IMG/VR virus record: IMGVR_UViG_3300032273_000080
Coordinates: 1 to 51,407 of that record
Length of the DNA: 51,407 bases
Strand: one strand, 5' to 3'
Source: a virus
Shown here: positions 16,756-23,982 of the stretch, piece by piece
Numbering within the stretch: position 1 is the first letter of the stretch
Layout: the number at the start of each line of letters is the position of its first letter
Notes under the pieces: model-generated
Databases searched by the model: none
What the model saw: the letters and a program-made list of their open reading frames with translations, nothing else
What the model was told of the DNA's origin: nothing
Position numbers and translations under genes: made by a program

Positions 16756-16989
16756 TTAGGGCAGAACCCTAGCGACTGTTTGAAGTATTATAGCTGCGAT
16801 GGTTAAGTCTGGTGGCAGCATGAAGGAACTAAAAAAAGCTAGCCATCCAAAGATGACTAATAGGGTGGATTTGATTCCAAGTTTTGTAGATTGCAATTGT
16901 TTTTCCATAGGCGGCACCTCGCTTGTTTGGGTGGTGTCGCTAGGACTCTGCTCCGCAATGCGAACTGCCCTAAATTCTCTCAACGACAT
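16756..16989 (-). CDS. Small putative membrane protein
   Basis: About 77 aa from the ATG at 16989 (80 from 16998). A polar N-terminal 45 residues (MSLREFRAVRIAEQSPSDTT) precedes a hydrophobic hairpin: STLLVIFGWLAFFSSFML and LTIAAIILQTVARVL. No good RBS is seen, and an opposite-strand ORF of similar length exists, so the gene is only moderately supported. If real, it is a two-segment inner-membrane protein of unknown role at the end of the leftward prophage operon. Confidence 0.4.
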   Translation of the reverse strand: MSLREFRAVRIAEQSPSDTTQTSEVPPMEKQLQSTKLGIKSTLLVIFGWLAFFSSFMLPPDLTIAAIILQTVARVLP

Positions 16990-17110
16990 TATACACATAT
17001 TTAAAGTGAGCTACATCAAACTTAGCTTTATAGTTCTGTCGTAGCTATTAATACTGAGTAATTAAGCTGCCTTCGTCACCAATAGCGAACACTGAATCAA
17101 GTAACTTTCA

Positions 17111-17126
17111 ATACCTGAAGTTATTC
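17111..17126 (+). repeat. 16-bp direct repeat, right copy
   Basis: ATACCTGAAGTTATTC, identical to 14111-14126, between the small membrane ORF and the last gene of the leftward operon. Confidence 0.6.
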
Positions 17127-17258
17127 AAGGATAGCTAAATTAGAAACATCACTGACACGACTTTGTCCAATTATGAGGTATAAGCAACCAGTCAACATCG
17201 TGCTAATTGCCTAAGAACCAAAGTATCTGATCGTGTACGAGCCAGTACAAGTGAAGGG

Positions 17259-17459
17259 CTAAACAAGTCCTTCACTTTTGCACCATTCATCAAATTGTTT
17301 TCTGGAATATTTACCTCTCCCTTTTTTCTCTGGGAAGTTTTCTGTTCGATAAATAAAAGCATCTAGAGTTGTTGGTTTCATGCCTAAAACCACGCAAATG
17401 TCTGAGCGGGAAATAAACAGAGGTTTGAAGGTTTCTTGTTCTAATTTGTTAGTCATCAT
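17259..17459 (-). CDS. Small HTH protein, excisionase/AlpA-like
   Basis: 66 aa. FISRSDICVVLGMKPTTLDAFIYRTENFPEKKG...SRKQFDEWCKSEG is a MerR/AlpA-type helix-turn-helix: a 'helix-turn-recognition helix', then a wing, then 'R.....W'. Phage excisionases and AlpA-like regulators have this form. It is the promoter-distal gene of the leftward early operon, the place of xis in lambdoid phages, but no integrase follows it. It overlaps the upstream gene by 11 bases. Excisionase is possible; a transcription regulator is equally likely. Confidence 0.65.
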   Translation of the reverse strand: MMTNKLEQETFKPLFISRSDICVVLGMKPTTLDAFIYRTENFPEKKGRGKYSRKQFDEWCKSEGLV

Positions 17460-17694
17460 AATTCATCATATCCTTAATTGAGCGCTGCATATTGGAAAGT
17501 ATTCTTTCTGATTTATTGGCTCTTTGCCTTTGTTCAAAGAGCTGGGATTTGGTTTCTTCAAGTTTGCGCAAAGTTACCTTTAAAGCTGCACATCCTTTTA
17601 AGATTGCTTTGCTTGATGATTTCTCATCGGTGAGCAATTTAATATCTTCAATGAGCTTTTCTTCGGCGGGGGTAGGTCTGAGAGTGAGTGCCAT
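17449..17694 (-). CDS. Small coiled-coil phage protein
   Basis: 81 aa from the ATG at 17694, which has AATAGGTG upstream; the longer frame to 17802 lacks an RBS. The product is almost entirely helical (PAEEKLIEDIKLL, TLRKLEETKSQLFEQRQRANKSERILSNMQRSIKDMM) and predicted coiled coil. Not recognised. It overlaps the HTH gene downstream, so the two are coupled. Confidence 0.6.
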   Translation of the reverse strand: MALTLRPTPAEEKLIEDIKLLTDEKSSSKAILKGCAALKVTLRKLEETKSQLFEQRQRANKSERILSNMQRSIKDMMNYDD

Positions 17695-17802
17695 ATAACA
17701 CCTATTGATTGCAGAACAGTTTGTACCGGTTACTGCAGGAATGACTGAGTGATAGCAAAATAATTCCCTGGTCGACCTCGAGGGAAGGCAAAGTGATTGC
17801 AC

Positions 17803-17931
17803 TTAGAACGGGATGTAAAAATCATTGCAGTTTGGACACTTGAAACCTTCTACACCAAGGTCGTATACACAGCGGCACTTATCGCAAGTGTGAGAGAGTT
17901 CGGGTTGTGTTTGTATCGTTATTATCTTCAT
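17803..17931 (-). CDS. 42-aa zinc-ribbon miniprotein
   Basis: Reading MKIITIQTQPELSHTCDKC...GFKCPNCNDFYIPF, it carries two CxxC knuckles (CDKC and CPNC) 13 residues apart: a rubredoxin-like zinc ribbon. The start overlaps the end of the membrane miniprotein gene by 53 bases in another frame. Small zinc ribbons of this kind are common in phage early operons; the role is unknown. Confidence 0.6.
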   Translation of the reverse strand: MKIITIQTQPELSHTCDKCRCVYDLGVEGFKCPNCNDFYIPF

Positions 17932-18016
17932 AGTAATTGATTGCCATATAGCTGATTATGGATAGCCAAATTAAGACAGAGATGATTGATAGGGCGGTGA
18001 CGTATTTTTTATTCAT
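17879..18016 (-). CDS. 45-aa single-pass membrane miniprotein
   Basis: Starts MNKKYVTALSIISVLIWLSI: a lysine-rich N-terminus, one membrane segment (about residues 6-26), then a polar tail with repeated Asn and Thr. The ATG overlaps the stop of the DUF3268 gene (TATGAATAA), which suggests coupled translation. Not recognised. Confidence 0.55.
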   Translation of the reverse strand: MNKKYVTALSIISVLIWLSIISYMAINYYEDNNDTNTTRTLSHLR

Positions 18017-18449
18017 AGTCACGCAATAGACCTGAGTGTAAGAACGATAAGGCTTCATTGCAGGTAGTTAAATCAAACATACCTATGTGGCACTTTTCAG
18101 TAGGTAGGTTTAACGCTTTGGAAAGGCGTGAATATGCCTCATTTCTTGTGATAAAGCCTTTTTGCCATAATGGATTGAATATCGCTTTAACATCTGACCT
18201 TGCTGATCTTGTTTTTCTATCTGCCAGCGTCCCTAATGGGATGTTTGTATAAGGATGCATTCCGACATATGACTTACATGAATTGCAGTAGTACACCCAA
18301 GGCCACTCGCCATATTCACGTCCGTAAACTTTTGAGTTGTTCAAAATCTCAATTTCATTTGATTGGCAAGTGTCACAAGTTAAAGGTGTAGGGGTTGGAT
18401 GCTTTACTCTTTTTGTTGCTTTTTGGGATGGATTCCAAGGTGTTTTCAT
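18009..18449 (-). CDS. DUF3268 zinc-finger protein
   Basis: 146 aa. CDTCQS (about 25), then YYCNSCKSYVGMHPYTNIPLG and TLADRKTRSARSDVKAIFNPLW fit the DUF3268 family: two CxxC pairs forming a zinc finger, followed by 'G.H..T..PLG.LAD...R..R...H..FDPLW'. These are phage-borne proteins of unknown role, probably nucleic-acid binding. In the leftward early operon, coupled to its downstream neighbour. Confidence 0.82.
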   Translation of the reverse strand: MKTPWNPSQKATKRVKHPTPTPLTCDTCQSNEIEILNNSKVYGREYGEWPWVYYCNSCKSYVGMHPYTNIPLGTLADRKTRSARSDVKAIFNPLWQKGFITRNEAYSRLSKALNLPTEKCHIGMFDLTTCNEALSFLHSGLLRDYE

Positions 18450-18466
18450 TTATTCACCTAACACTG

Positions 18467-18637
18467 TTATTTGTTCAACTTAGCGCAATGTATTTTTTGC
18501 TGTTCCATTACCGCATGATTTCTGCTGTTAATACGGTAAGGGAGCTCTTTGCCTTTACACATTGGAACATAACGAGGATTGCCAAATGCGCCCTTGTGAT
18601 GGTAATCAGGGCATGAATAACAACAATCAAACTTCAT
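18467..18637 (-). CDS. 56-aa Cys-rich phage protein
   Basis: Starts MKFDCCYSCPDYHHKGAFG and continues with RYVPMCKGKELP; five cysteines (CC, C, C, C) and two histidines suggest a zinc-binding miniprotein. The ATG overlaps the stop of the gene before it (ATGA). Similar 'C..CP.Y......P.C' miniproteins occur in phage early regions. Function unknown. Confidence 0.65.
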   Translation of the reverse strand: MKFDCCYSCPDYHHKGAFGNPRYVPMCKGKELPYRINSRNHAVMEQQKIHCAKLNK

Positions 18638-18804
18638 AACTTATGATCCTTCATTTCTATATCCATGATCTTGTCTTGCAGCTCATTTGAAGAACAACCA
18701 CCATCCCACTTCAAATCACAATCTTTGCAGCCAATAACATTGCAGGTTTGAGTTATCACTATTCGCCAGCGTTCGCGTAGGTCGCTAAGTTCTTGGTTAT
18801 CCAT
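18634..18804 (-). CDS. 56-aa Cys-rich phage protein
   Basis: Starts MDNQELSDLRERWRIVITQT, then CNVIGCKDCDLKWDGGC: four cysteines in a tight knuckle, flanked by helices. It overlaps the upstream gene by 8 bases and the downstream one by 4, so it is part of the coupled leftward operon. Likely zinc-binding; family not known to me. Confidence 0.65.
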   Translation of the reverse strand: MDNQELSDLRERWRIVITQTCNVIGCKDCDLKWDGGCSSNELQDKIMDIEMKDHKL

Positions 18805-19039
18805 CGTTCACCATTCCTTTGTACTGGTTCAGGCAAGATTCGATTTCACCTCTGTATAAGCTATGTTCATTCTTAATGAAGAACGTGGGATTTTTTATTT
18901 TTATCAATTCGAGAAGGATGAGGTCAGCACTTTGCTTGTTGAGTTCCCATGGGAAAGCATCTATGACTTTATTGCGGATAGCGTAGGCTTTTTTCTTTTG
19001 CTGTACTCTGTAACCTCTTAGAACTGGAAGCTTTACCAT
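18797..19039 (-). CDS. Small basic phage protein
   Basis: 80 aa from the ATG at 19039, preceded by GAGG at 8 bases; the longer frame to 19084 would overlap the upstream gene without an RBS. Basic start MVKLPVLRGYRVQQKKKAY, then helical (ELNKQSADLILLELIKIKN). Not recognised. Confidence 0.65.
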   Translation of the reverse strand: MVKLPVLRGYRVQQKKKAYAIRNKVIDAFPWELNKQSADLILLELIKIKNPTFFIKNEHSLYRGEIESCLNQYKGMVNDG

Positions 19040-19056
19040 TTTATTAGCCTCATGAG

Positions 19057-19392
19057 TTAAAAGGGAACGTTGCTTGTAGAGCACTTAGGGCAACACCAAT
19101 TATGCTCTATCAAACAGAATTCATACATACAATAATCACAGATTTGTATGAGTATTTCTTTTTCGGTTTTGTTGGATTTGTAGAACTCAAGAGCTTTGAA
19201 ATAAAGCCCGAGGGGGATAACCCACAATCCATGTTTCAATTCAATGAAGTGTGATAGTTCAGGGGTTTCTACATGGTTAATAATATAAGGTTGTTTAGTT
19301 GAGCAACTTTTCACAACCTCGTACTTATGAGCTTTCAAAAACTCAATAAAAGAGCCCCACAAATGAGGCTCCATTCTTAGTTGTATGGTCAT
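19057..19392 (-). CDS. Phage protein with C-terminal zinc ribbon
   Basis: 111 aa. An N-terminal globular part (MTIQLRMEPHLWGSFIEFLK) has no known match. The last 30 residues hold CDYCMYEFC and WCCPKCSTSN, a zinc ribbon. Early leftward operon, between the Gp157-like gene and the miniproteins. Confidence 0.65.
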   Translation of the reverse strand: MTIQLRMEPHLWGSFIEFLKAHKYEVVKSCSTKQPYIINHVETPELSHFIELKHGLWVIPLGLYFKALEFYKSNKTEKEILIQICDYCMYEFCLIEHNWCCPKCSTSNVPF

Positions 19393-19400
19393 TAAATACC

Positions 19401-19904
19401 TTACTTTCTGCGGATAGATAGCGATTCAGGGCTGGTTTCAATCCATGCGCCTTCAACTTTTATATCGTTCTCTAAGTCGGCTTTTATTTGCTGCTTATTG
19501 AGCGTTTTAACCGTATCGTAAGTCCAGTATTTATCGTCAACCTTATCGTTATCGACCTTTACTGATTCACGTCCTTTCAGCTTTGCAATCGTACCGTGTG
19601 GGGCTTTTATGTTTTGCTTGTCGAGCTTGTTAAGCATTTCAAGTAATACACCTTTCATTCGCTTTGATTCATTACCGAAAACCTTTGAGCGTTCGTTGAG
19701 CGTTTTGGATTCTTCTTTCAAGGCAGATTCTGTCGCTTCTTTGTTAGCGATTATTTTAAGATAATTATCAACCTTATCTTCGAGTGGTCCCTCAAGCCCC
19801 ATAAGCGTGTCGGCAATAGTTTGATCATCCCAACCTTCTTTTTCAGCGTTTAACAAAAATTCCTGAATTTCATTGGTTATCGAGTAGATAGATTCTTTGC
19901 TCAT
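19401..19904 (-). CDS. Siphovirus Gp157-like protein
   Basis: 167 aa. The long N-terminal coiled coil (QEFLLNAEKEGWDDQTIADTL...EDKVDNYLKIIANKEATESALKEESKTLNERSKVF), followed by KRMKGVLLEMLNKLDKQNIKAPHGTIAKLKG and KVDDKYW, follows the Gp157 family (PF05565), including the 'P..Y' end strand. These proteins accompany single-strand annealing proteins in phage recombination modules; in Streptococcus a member is linked to phage resistance. The start overlaps the stop of the annealing protein gene (ATGA). Confidence 0.85.
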   Translation of the reverse strand: MSKESIYSITNEIQEFLLNAEKEGWDDQTIADTLMGLEGPLEDKVDNYLKIIANKEATESALKEESKTLNERSKVFGNESKRMKGVLLEMLNKLDKQNIKAPHGTIAKLKGRESVKVDNDKVDDKYWTYDTVKTLNKQQIKADLENDIKVEGAWIETSPESLSIRRK

Positions 19905-22342
19905 GCGACTGATTCCTTTTTGGCTGCTTGCAAGTTTTCAGAGGCGTTATTGAAGGCAATATCCACATTTTTAATAGCCTTTGATTTCTTTTGTTTTTGT
20001 TCGTCAGTACCAGTAGGTAGGGCTGATAATATTGCCAGTGATTTTTGTTTGAGAATGTTTATCTCAGAAAGGTTAAGTGCGGTTTTCATTTCTTCGACAA
20101 AACCACCTGCTTGAGTAAGAGCTTTTTGCGTAATTTCTTGCGTTTGCTCTATCGTGCGAACTTGCTTATCAGCTGCTTGGGCTACTTCTGCGCGGTGTTG
20201 TATGGTCGTATCATCGTAAGAGCCAAGATAAACATCGGCACATATACCAGTAAGTGACATTGCTTTACCTAAAGCGTCTGAGAGTGATTTCTTTTCACAT
20301 TCATCGTCATGTACAAAATAACCACCTTGCGCCATGTAGAGCTTCTTGGTATCGCCATATGAGGTAAGCGTTGCTTTAGCACCTTCGTGCATGTACCAAA
20401 ATTCAATTTCGCACTTATGAACCTGAGTAAATAATTCTGAAATACTGCCATTCATGATTATTGGAGCACCTTGTACTGTCCATTCACGTATGACTTTGTA
20501 ACCCCAGCCGATACCAACTGGTCCCCATATTTCAGTCGCTTTCTGTATTCGGTATTGGGTTTTTATTGATAGGCGATTGTTATTATCAAGCTTGGTAAAA
20601 TTAAGGTCTGTTTTAAAACCTTTTGCCCATAAGCCCATGTTGGGGTTTTCAATTAGTTCAGGGGAGAGCTCAATAACTGTTGGTTTTTCCGTTTCTGCAT
20701 TTCTGCTTTCGTTCTCCGCTGGTGGATCTTGTTTAAGATCTTGCGGTTGTTCGTTTGTATTCTGCGATTTCTCTTGATCAACTTGTTTTTCCTTGGCTGG
20801 TGGTAAGCTTTCCAGCTTTTCCGCTTTAACCTTAGGTTGTTCGTTGTCAGGTTTGTCATTTACATTTTTAACCTGATTACCTAAAGGATCTGTTTTCGGT
20901 GGCGTTTCCTGTTTTGTATCGTCATTGGAGGCGGGTTTGTCTGTATCTCCAACGCTTGTGATGCAAAGTGAGTCATGCTTTTTAACTGGCTTTTTAATAC
21001 ATTCATCTTTAACGAATGCGCGGAGCATTCTAAGATTAAGCATCGTTTTAACGGCTGTGTTTGCATCGTCCCACTCAGTATCAACAAAAGCTTTTATTGC
21101 ATATTCAACATCTATGTTTTTATCAAGCTCACCAAATACAGCCATTAACTTTTCGCCCATTTCCTCGTATTGCTCTTTTGAGTAATCGGCTTTATCTAAT
21201 CCAGTTAATATCCCGTAAGCTCTTTCTTCCCAAATGGTGGCGGGGGTGTAAGGTGGAGCTTCTTTAAATACCTTTGCAACGCTGTTTACTTTTCGCTGCA
21301 TCTCTTCTGATATTAATGATCCCGCTTTATCTAAGTTAATAACAATTTGATGGCTTATATTTGTATCAAAAGTTTCTACAGCATTTCGTTTAAAGAACTT
21401 CATGCCTTCTTGCATTTCTTTTAACTCGTAAAGCCAATTTCCGACCATCCCCATTGCATGGGTAATTGCGTTCTTTCGGGTTGATTTTGCATCTATCGAA
21501 AAATCTCTAACGTTGCCTTTATCTTTAGTTCTATCTTCGGTGTTTTCAAGTTGGTAAGAAAAGAACCATTCATTAGGTTTTTTTTCTATAACGGCTAATT
21601 GAGCAGAAAGGGAATCTGTTATTTGCAGTAAGCAAACATCAATATCAATTTGTCCTTCAAGTGTTGAGCCTATTTGAACATCAATACTTAGTTGATCTTC
21701 GCTTTCATCATCGACTTCAAGTTGGTTGAGTATTTCCGTTTCAAAGTCGTAACTCATAACCTCGTTGGCAAAAGCTTGATCGCTTTCTGCACCGTGTTCA
21801 GCTTGAAACTCTGCAATGTTATTGATGGTTTCTACTGCGGTTTGTAAGGCTTCCTCAATGTTAGGGTATTCACCATTATCATGACTGGTCGGTTTAACTA
21901 TTGATTGCGGTCCTGACATGTAACGGTATCCGTAAACAAAAACATCTTTTTTTGCTTCGAGTGCGGCAATTTCCGCAATGTTATCGTTTAGCGTGAATGA
22001 TGATCGAAGTAAGCCTTCTGTTTCTTTCGGATAGAATCCAGAGCTATTGACGGTTGGCCACTCTTTATCATCTTCAACTACTTTTTCGTTTTCAGCTTCT
22101 AAATCACTCGACTCATCAACAATAGTAAGCTCGTTATATTCCTCTTCGGTGATTTTCTTTAGCGCTGGAACTTGGAAGTATTCAGAGTTGCCGTGTTCGT
22201 CTGCTGCGGCTAATTCACCCCAAACAATTTGTTTACCCTCTGCCATAGTGTTTGCTACAACTGGAATGTTAATAATGATTTCACCATCTGGGTGTTTGGT
22301 TTTCTTTGAGCGACAAGATGCGATGAAATGCTTAATAGCCAT
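19901..22342 (-). CDS. Large phage recombination protein with C-terminal ERF/annealing-like domain
   Basis: 813 aa. The C-terminal 230 residues (from LIENPNMGLWAKGFKTDLNFTK) contain QKATEIWGPVGIGWGYKVIRE, a beta-sheet core and KKSLSDALGKAMSLTGICADVYLGSYDD, close to the ERF/Sak type of single-strand annealing protein. The first half (about 1-450) is acidic and I do not recognise it with confidence; its position is that of an exonuclease partner such as RecE, but I see no nuclease motif. A Lys/Glu/Pro/Gln-rich linker (about 470-560, KPDNEQPKVKAEKLE) joins them. Annealing proteins are usually 200-300 aa, so this length is unusual. Start ATG at 22342. Confidence 0.75.
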   Translation of the reverse strand: MAIKHFIASCRSKKTKHPDGEIIINIPVVANTMAEGKQIVWGELAAADEHGNSEYFQVPALKKITEEEYNELTIVDESSDLEAENEKVVEDDKEWPTVNSSGFYPKETEGLLRSSFTLNDNIAEIAALEAKKDVFVYGYRYMSGPQSIVKPTSHDNGEYPNIEEALQTAVETINNIAEFQAEHGAESDQAFANEVMSYDFETEILNQLEVDDESEDQLSIDVQIGSTLEGQIDIDVCLLQITDSLSAQLAVIEKKPNEWFFSYQLENTEDRTKDKGNVRDFSIDAKSTRKNAITHAMGMVGNWLYELKEMQEGMKFFKRNAVETFDTNISHQIVINLDKAGSLISEEMQRKVNSVAKVFKEAPPYTPATIWEERAYGILTGLDKADYSKEQYEEMGEKLMAVFGELDKNIDVEYAIKAFVDTEWDDANTAVKTMLNLRMLRAFVKDECIKKPVKKHDSLCITSVGDTDKPASNDDTKQETPPKTDPLGNQVKNVNDKPDNEQPKVKAEKLESLPPAKEKQVDQEKSQNTNEQPQDLKQDPPAENESRNAETEKPTVIELSPELIENPNMGLWAKGFKTDLNFTKLDNNNRLSIKTQYRIQKATEIWGPVGIGWGYKVIREWTVQGAPIIMNGSISELFTQVHKCEIEFWYMHEGAKATLTSYGDTKKLYMAQGGYFVHDDECEKKSLSDALGKAMSLTGICADVYLGSYDDTTIQHRAEVAQAADKQVRTIEQTQEITQKALTQAGGFVEEMKTALNLSEINILKQKSLAILSALPTGTDEQKQKKSKAIKNVDIAFNNASENLQAAKKESVA

Positions 22343-22364
22343 GTGCGTTTCTCCGTTACTGGAA

Positions 22365-22526
22365 TTAAATGAAGTGACTGCCGTTATCTTCTTTAAGGAG
22401 TTTCTTAATGAGAATATGCATTCGGATTTGGCGCTTTTCCTCGCTGGTTAGTTGCGGTGCGTAACACACGAACTTTCCTTTAGAAAAAACGAGATATAAA
22501 CCGTTTTGAGTTGGTACGTATTTCAT
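22365..22526 (-). CDS. 53-aa phage protein, first gene of the leftward operon
   Basis: Starts MKYVPTQNGLYLVFSKGKFV and ends KKLLKEDNGSHFI; ATG preceded by GAGGGAAATC, a good RBS. A short beta-hairpin (NGLYLVFSKGKFVCYAP) is followed by a basic helix (TSEEKRQIRMHILIKKLL). Not recognised. The frame is open with clean start and stop and lies directly behind the pL leader. Confidence 0.6.
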   Translation of the reverse strand: MKYVPTQNGLYLVFSKGKFVCYAPQLTSEEKRQIRMHILIKKLLKEDNGSHFI

Positions 22527-22819
22527 GATTTCCCTCTTTCAAGGCAGTCATTAAGAAGAGCGCAATATTTTGGAGTTAGCGGTGGGGATCGCTTGATGGG
22601 GTGTTTGGATAACGCTCTTTAATGACCCCTTAATGTGGGCACTAGAATTAATAAACGCACTAACCAAACTCTGACTAAGGACTATTGCTAGTAGCACTAA
22701 CTAATAACAATTAAAGATCAGTGCGCTTATTGATTGCCTCTAATCCACTAAGATACTGGTGAGGCTACCAGCTCAGTCACCACACCGTAACGGGCGACCG
22801 TGTTACTTTCGTTACTACT
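22527..22819 (-). promoter_or_regulatory. Leader region of the leftward operon
   Basis: Part of an unusually long (about 400 bases) untranslated leader between the promoter near 22923 and the first gene. No ORF is supported. A second boxA-like CGCTCTTCTTAA occurs on the minus strand near 22551-22562. The leader is likely to carry transcription-antitermination signals. Confidence 0.45.
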
Positions 22820-22840
22820 CTTTACCTTCATTCGGTAAAG
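22820..22840 (-). promoter_or_regulatory. boxB-like hairpin
   Basis: On the minus strand CTTTACC-GAATGAA-GGTAAAG, a 7-bp stem with a 7-base loop, 50 bases downstream of the boxA-like site. Placement matches a lambda nut site, though no N-like protein is identified. Confidence 0.4.
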
Positions 22841-22890
22841 AACTTAGCGCCACGATAGCAGGGCGCATGATTTAAAAATTTTGTCCGTAA

Positions 22891-22901
22891 TGTTAAAGAG
22901 C
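22891..22901 (-). promoter_or_regulatory. boxA-like antitermination site
   Basis: GCTCTTTAACA on the minus strand, identical to the ribosomal-operon boxA core I know (TGCTCTTTAACA) and close to the lambda CGCTCTTA. It lies about 25-30 bases downstream of the predicted leftward promoter. Confidence 0.55.
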
Positions 22902-22922
22902 TTTGTCGTGTTGACGAAGCTT

Positions 22923-22951
22923 AATGTATTCCAAATGGAAACTTTGATCAA
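22923..22951 (-). promoter_or_regulatory. Predicted leftward early promoter (pL-like) with operator
   Basis: Minus strand: -35 TTGATC (22951-22946), 17-base spacer, -10 TACATT (22928-22923). The spacer contains TTCCAAATGGAA (22929-22940), an imperfect palindrome of the form TTCCNNNNGGAA, which recurs twice between the repressor and cro genes. That is the layout expected for a repressed pL. Confidence 0.6.
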
Positions 22952-22992
22952 TACTTTGGGTAATAAATATTCCAAAAAGATTTTATACAAGC

Positions 22993-23022
22993 AAAAAAAA
23001 ACACCTCTAAGTGAGGTGTTTT
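22993..23022 (-). terminator. Rho-independent terminator of the repressor gene
   Basis: Minus strand: AAAACACCTC, 5-base loop, GAGGTGTTTT, then a run of T. It lies 16 bases past the repressor stop and separates it from the leftward promoter. Confidence 0.88.
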
Positions 23023-23037
23023 CAACAATTCTTAATG

Positions 23038-23394
23038 TTATCTCTTTTCTAAAATAATCTTCATTGCTTCATCAAGAGCTGCTTTCTCAACTCTCAATAG
23101 CTCGTCATCATTCAAACCAAGCTTATCAAGCGTGTCTTCAAGGTGACTTAGCTTTAATAGTTTTACGGTACTCTTTTCTGGTGAGCCAGACCCAGTACTA
23201 AGCCAGTTTATATCAACGTTTAAGCACTCCGCCAACTCAACAAGCTTGGTTGTGCTCTTTAGAGCGCCGCTTTCTATTTTATTGATAGTAGCTGGTGTTA
23301 CGCCAATTAATTTGGCTAGAGCTTTTTGTGATAACGCAGGATTAACCTGCGTTCTTGCCCATTTTGTACGCTCAGCAAATGTATTTAGGTTCAT
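23038..23394 (-). CDS. CI-like XRE repressor without peptidase domain
   Basis: 118 aa. LSQKALAKLIGVTPATINKIESGALKSTTKLVELAECLNVDINWLSTG (about residues 20-68) is a standard XRE/lambda-repressor helix-turn-helix. The remaining 45 residues are one or two helices (HLEDTLDKLGLNDDELLRVEKAALDEAMK). There is no S24/LexA-type Ala-Gly cleavage site or Ser-Lys dyad, so RecA-driven self-cleavage cannot be expected. It is divergent from cro, as in lambdoid immunity regions. RBS AGAGGAAAACAC before the ATG. Probably maintains lysogeny. Confidence 0.82.
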   Translation of the reverse strand: MNLNTFAERTKWARTQVNPALSQKALAKLIGVTPATINKIESGALKSTTKLVELAECLNVDINWLSTGSGSPEKSTVKLLKLSHLEDTLDKLGLNDDELLRVEKAALDEAMKIILEKR

Positions 23395-23511
23395 GTGTTT
23401 TCCTCTTGGAAATACTATACATGGTTAACCATTTATCTTGCAATTTCCACTAGGAACATTTAAGTTAACTTTAGTTAATTTATTATTGTTTTTGGTTAAT
23501 TGTGGAAATTT
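23395..23511. promoter_or_regulatory. Immunity operator region: divergent repressor and cro promoters
   Basis: Leftward promoter for the repressor: -35 TTGCAA (23438-23443), 18-base spacer, -10 TATAGT (minus strand, 23419-23414). For cro, TATTAT (23481-23486) is a plausible -10 with a weak -35. Two motif families occur: TTCCTCTTGGAA (23400-23411) and TTCCACTAGGAA (23445-23456), of the same form as the pL site; and GGTTAACC (23423-23430), AAGTTAACTT (23462-23471), AGTTAATT and GGTTAATT. These are likely binding sites for the repressor and Cro. Confidence 0.62.
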
Positions 23512-23721
23512 ATGGAATTACTAAAAGAACTTGATAAGTCAATGAGCCGCCTTGAAATAGCAGAAAAGCTTAACTGTAAGCCAGCGGCTTTGAGTAAGTG
23601 GATGAATGGGAAAACCAAACCCAGCTCAAAACACATACTTCATTTATCTCAATTGATTGGTGTTAGTGCTGAGGATTTATTGATCGATTTATACCCTGAA
23701 CAAAGTGAGAGTAAGCAATGA
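23512..23721 (+). CDS. cro: Cro-like XRE protein
   Basis: 69 aa from the ATG at 23512 (GGA six bases upstream); the TTG at 23500 is less likely. MSRLEIAEKLNCKPAALSKWMNGKTKPSSKHILHLSQLIG is a helix-turn-helix of XRE type occupying most of the protein, with a short acidic tail. Position and orientation (first rightward gene, divergent from the repressor) suit Cro. The stop overlaps the next start. Confidence 0.78.
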   Translation: MELLKELDKSMSRLEIAEKLNCKPAALSKWMNGKTKPSSKHILHLSQLIGVSAEDLLIDLYPEQSESKQ

Positions 23722-23915
23722 AAAAAGGTGAGATCAATGAGTTTGATTATTCGGTAACGCAGCGTGTCCGGATTACTGCTCCTATTGAAATTGAGGTGAG
23801 AGGTGGCGGGAAAATTATGACGCTAGTTATTGCTGGTCAGCGAGTAGATGTCTTTAAGGGGATGTGCATCCATCTCTTGAAAGCACAAAGAGAATACGAA
23901 AAATCCGCCTTTTAG
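23718..23915 (+). CDS. Small phage protein (CII-like position)
   Basis: 65 aa; start ATG overlaps the cro stop (ATGA). Mostly beta-strands: DYSVTQRVRITAPIEIEVRGGGKIMTLVIAGQRVDVF, ending in a helix LLKAQREYEKSAF. It lies where lambda has cII, but I see no helix-turn-helix, so a CII role is not supported. Family not recognised. Confidence 0.65.
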   Translation: MKKGEINEFDYSVTQRVRITAPIEIEVRGGGKIMTLVIAGQRVDVFKGMCIHLLKAQREYEKSAF

Positions 23916-23982
23916 CAGAAGACGGTTTTGGGGTGTCGCATCATTTTAAATTGCGCAATTACTTTGCGCGGGAGAATTAACA

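Noticed and set aside
16799-17044. Plus-strand 81-aa ORF opposite the small membrane ORF
   Set aside because: No RBS and no recognisable composition; the opposite frame has better membrane-segment structure, though neither is certain.
23718-23915. 65-aa ORF as CII activator
   Set aside because: Right position but no helix-turn-helix; left as unknown.
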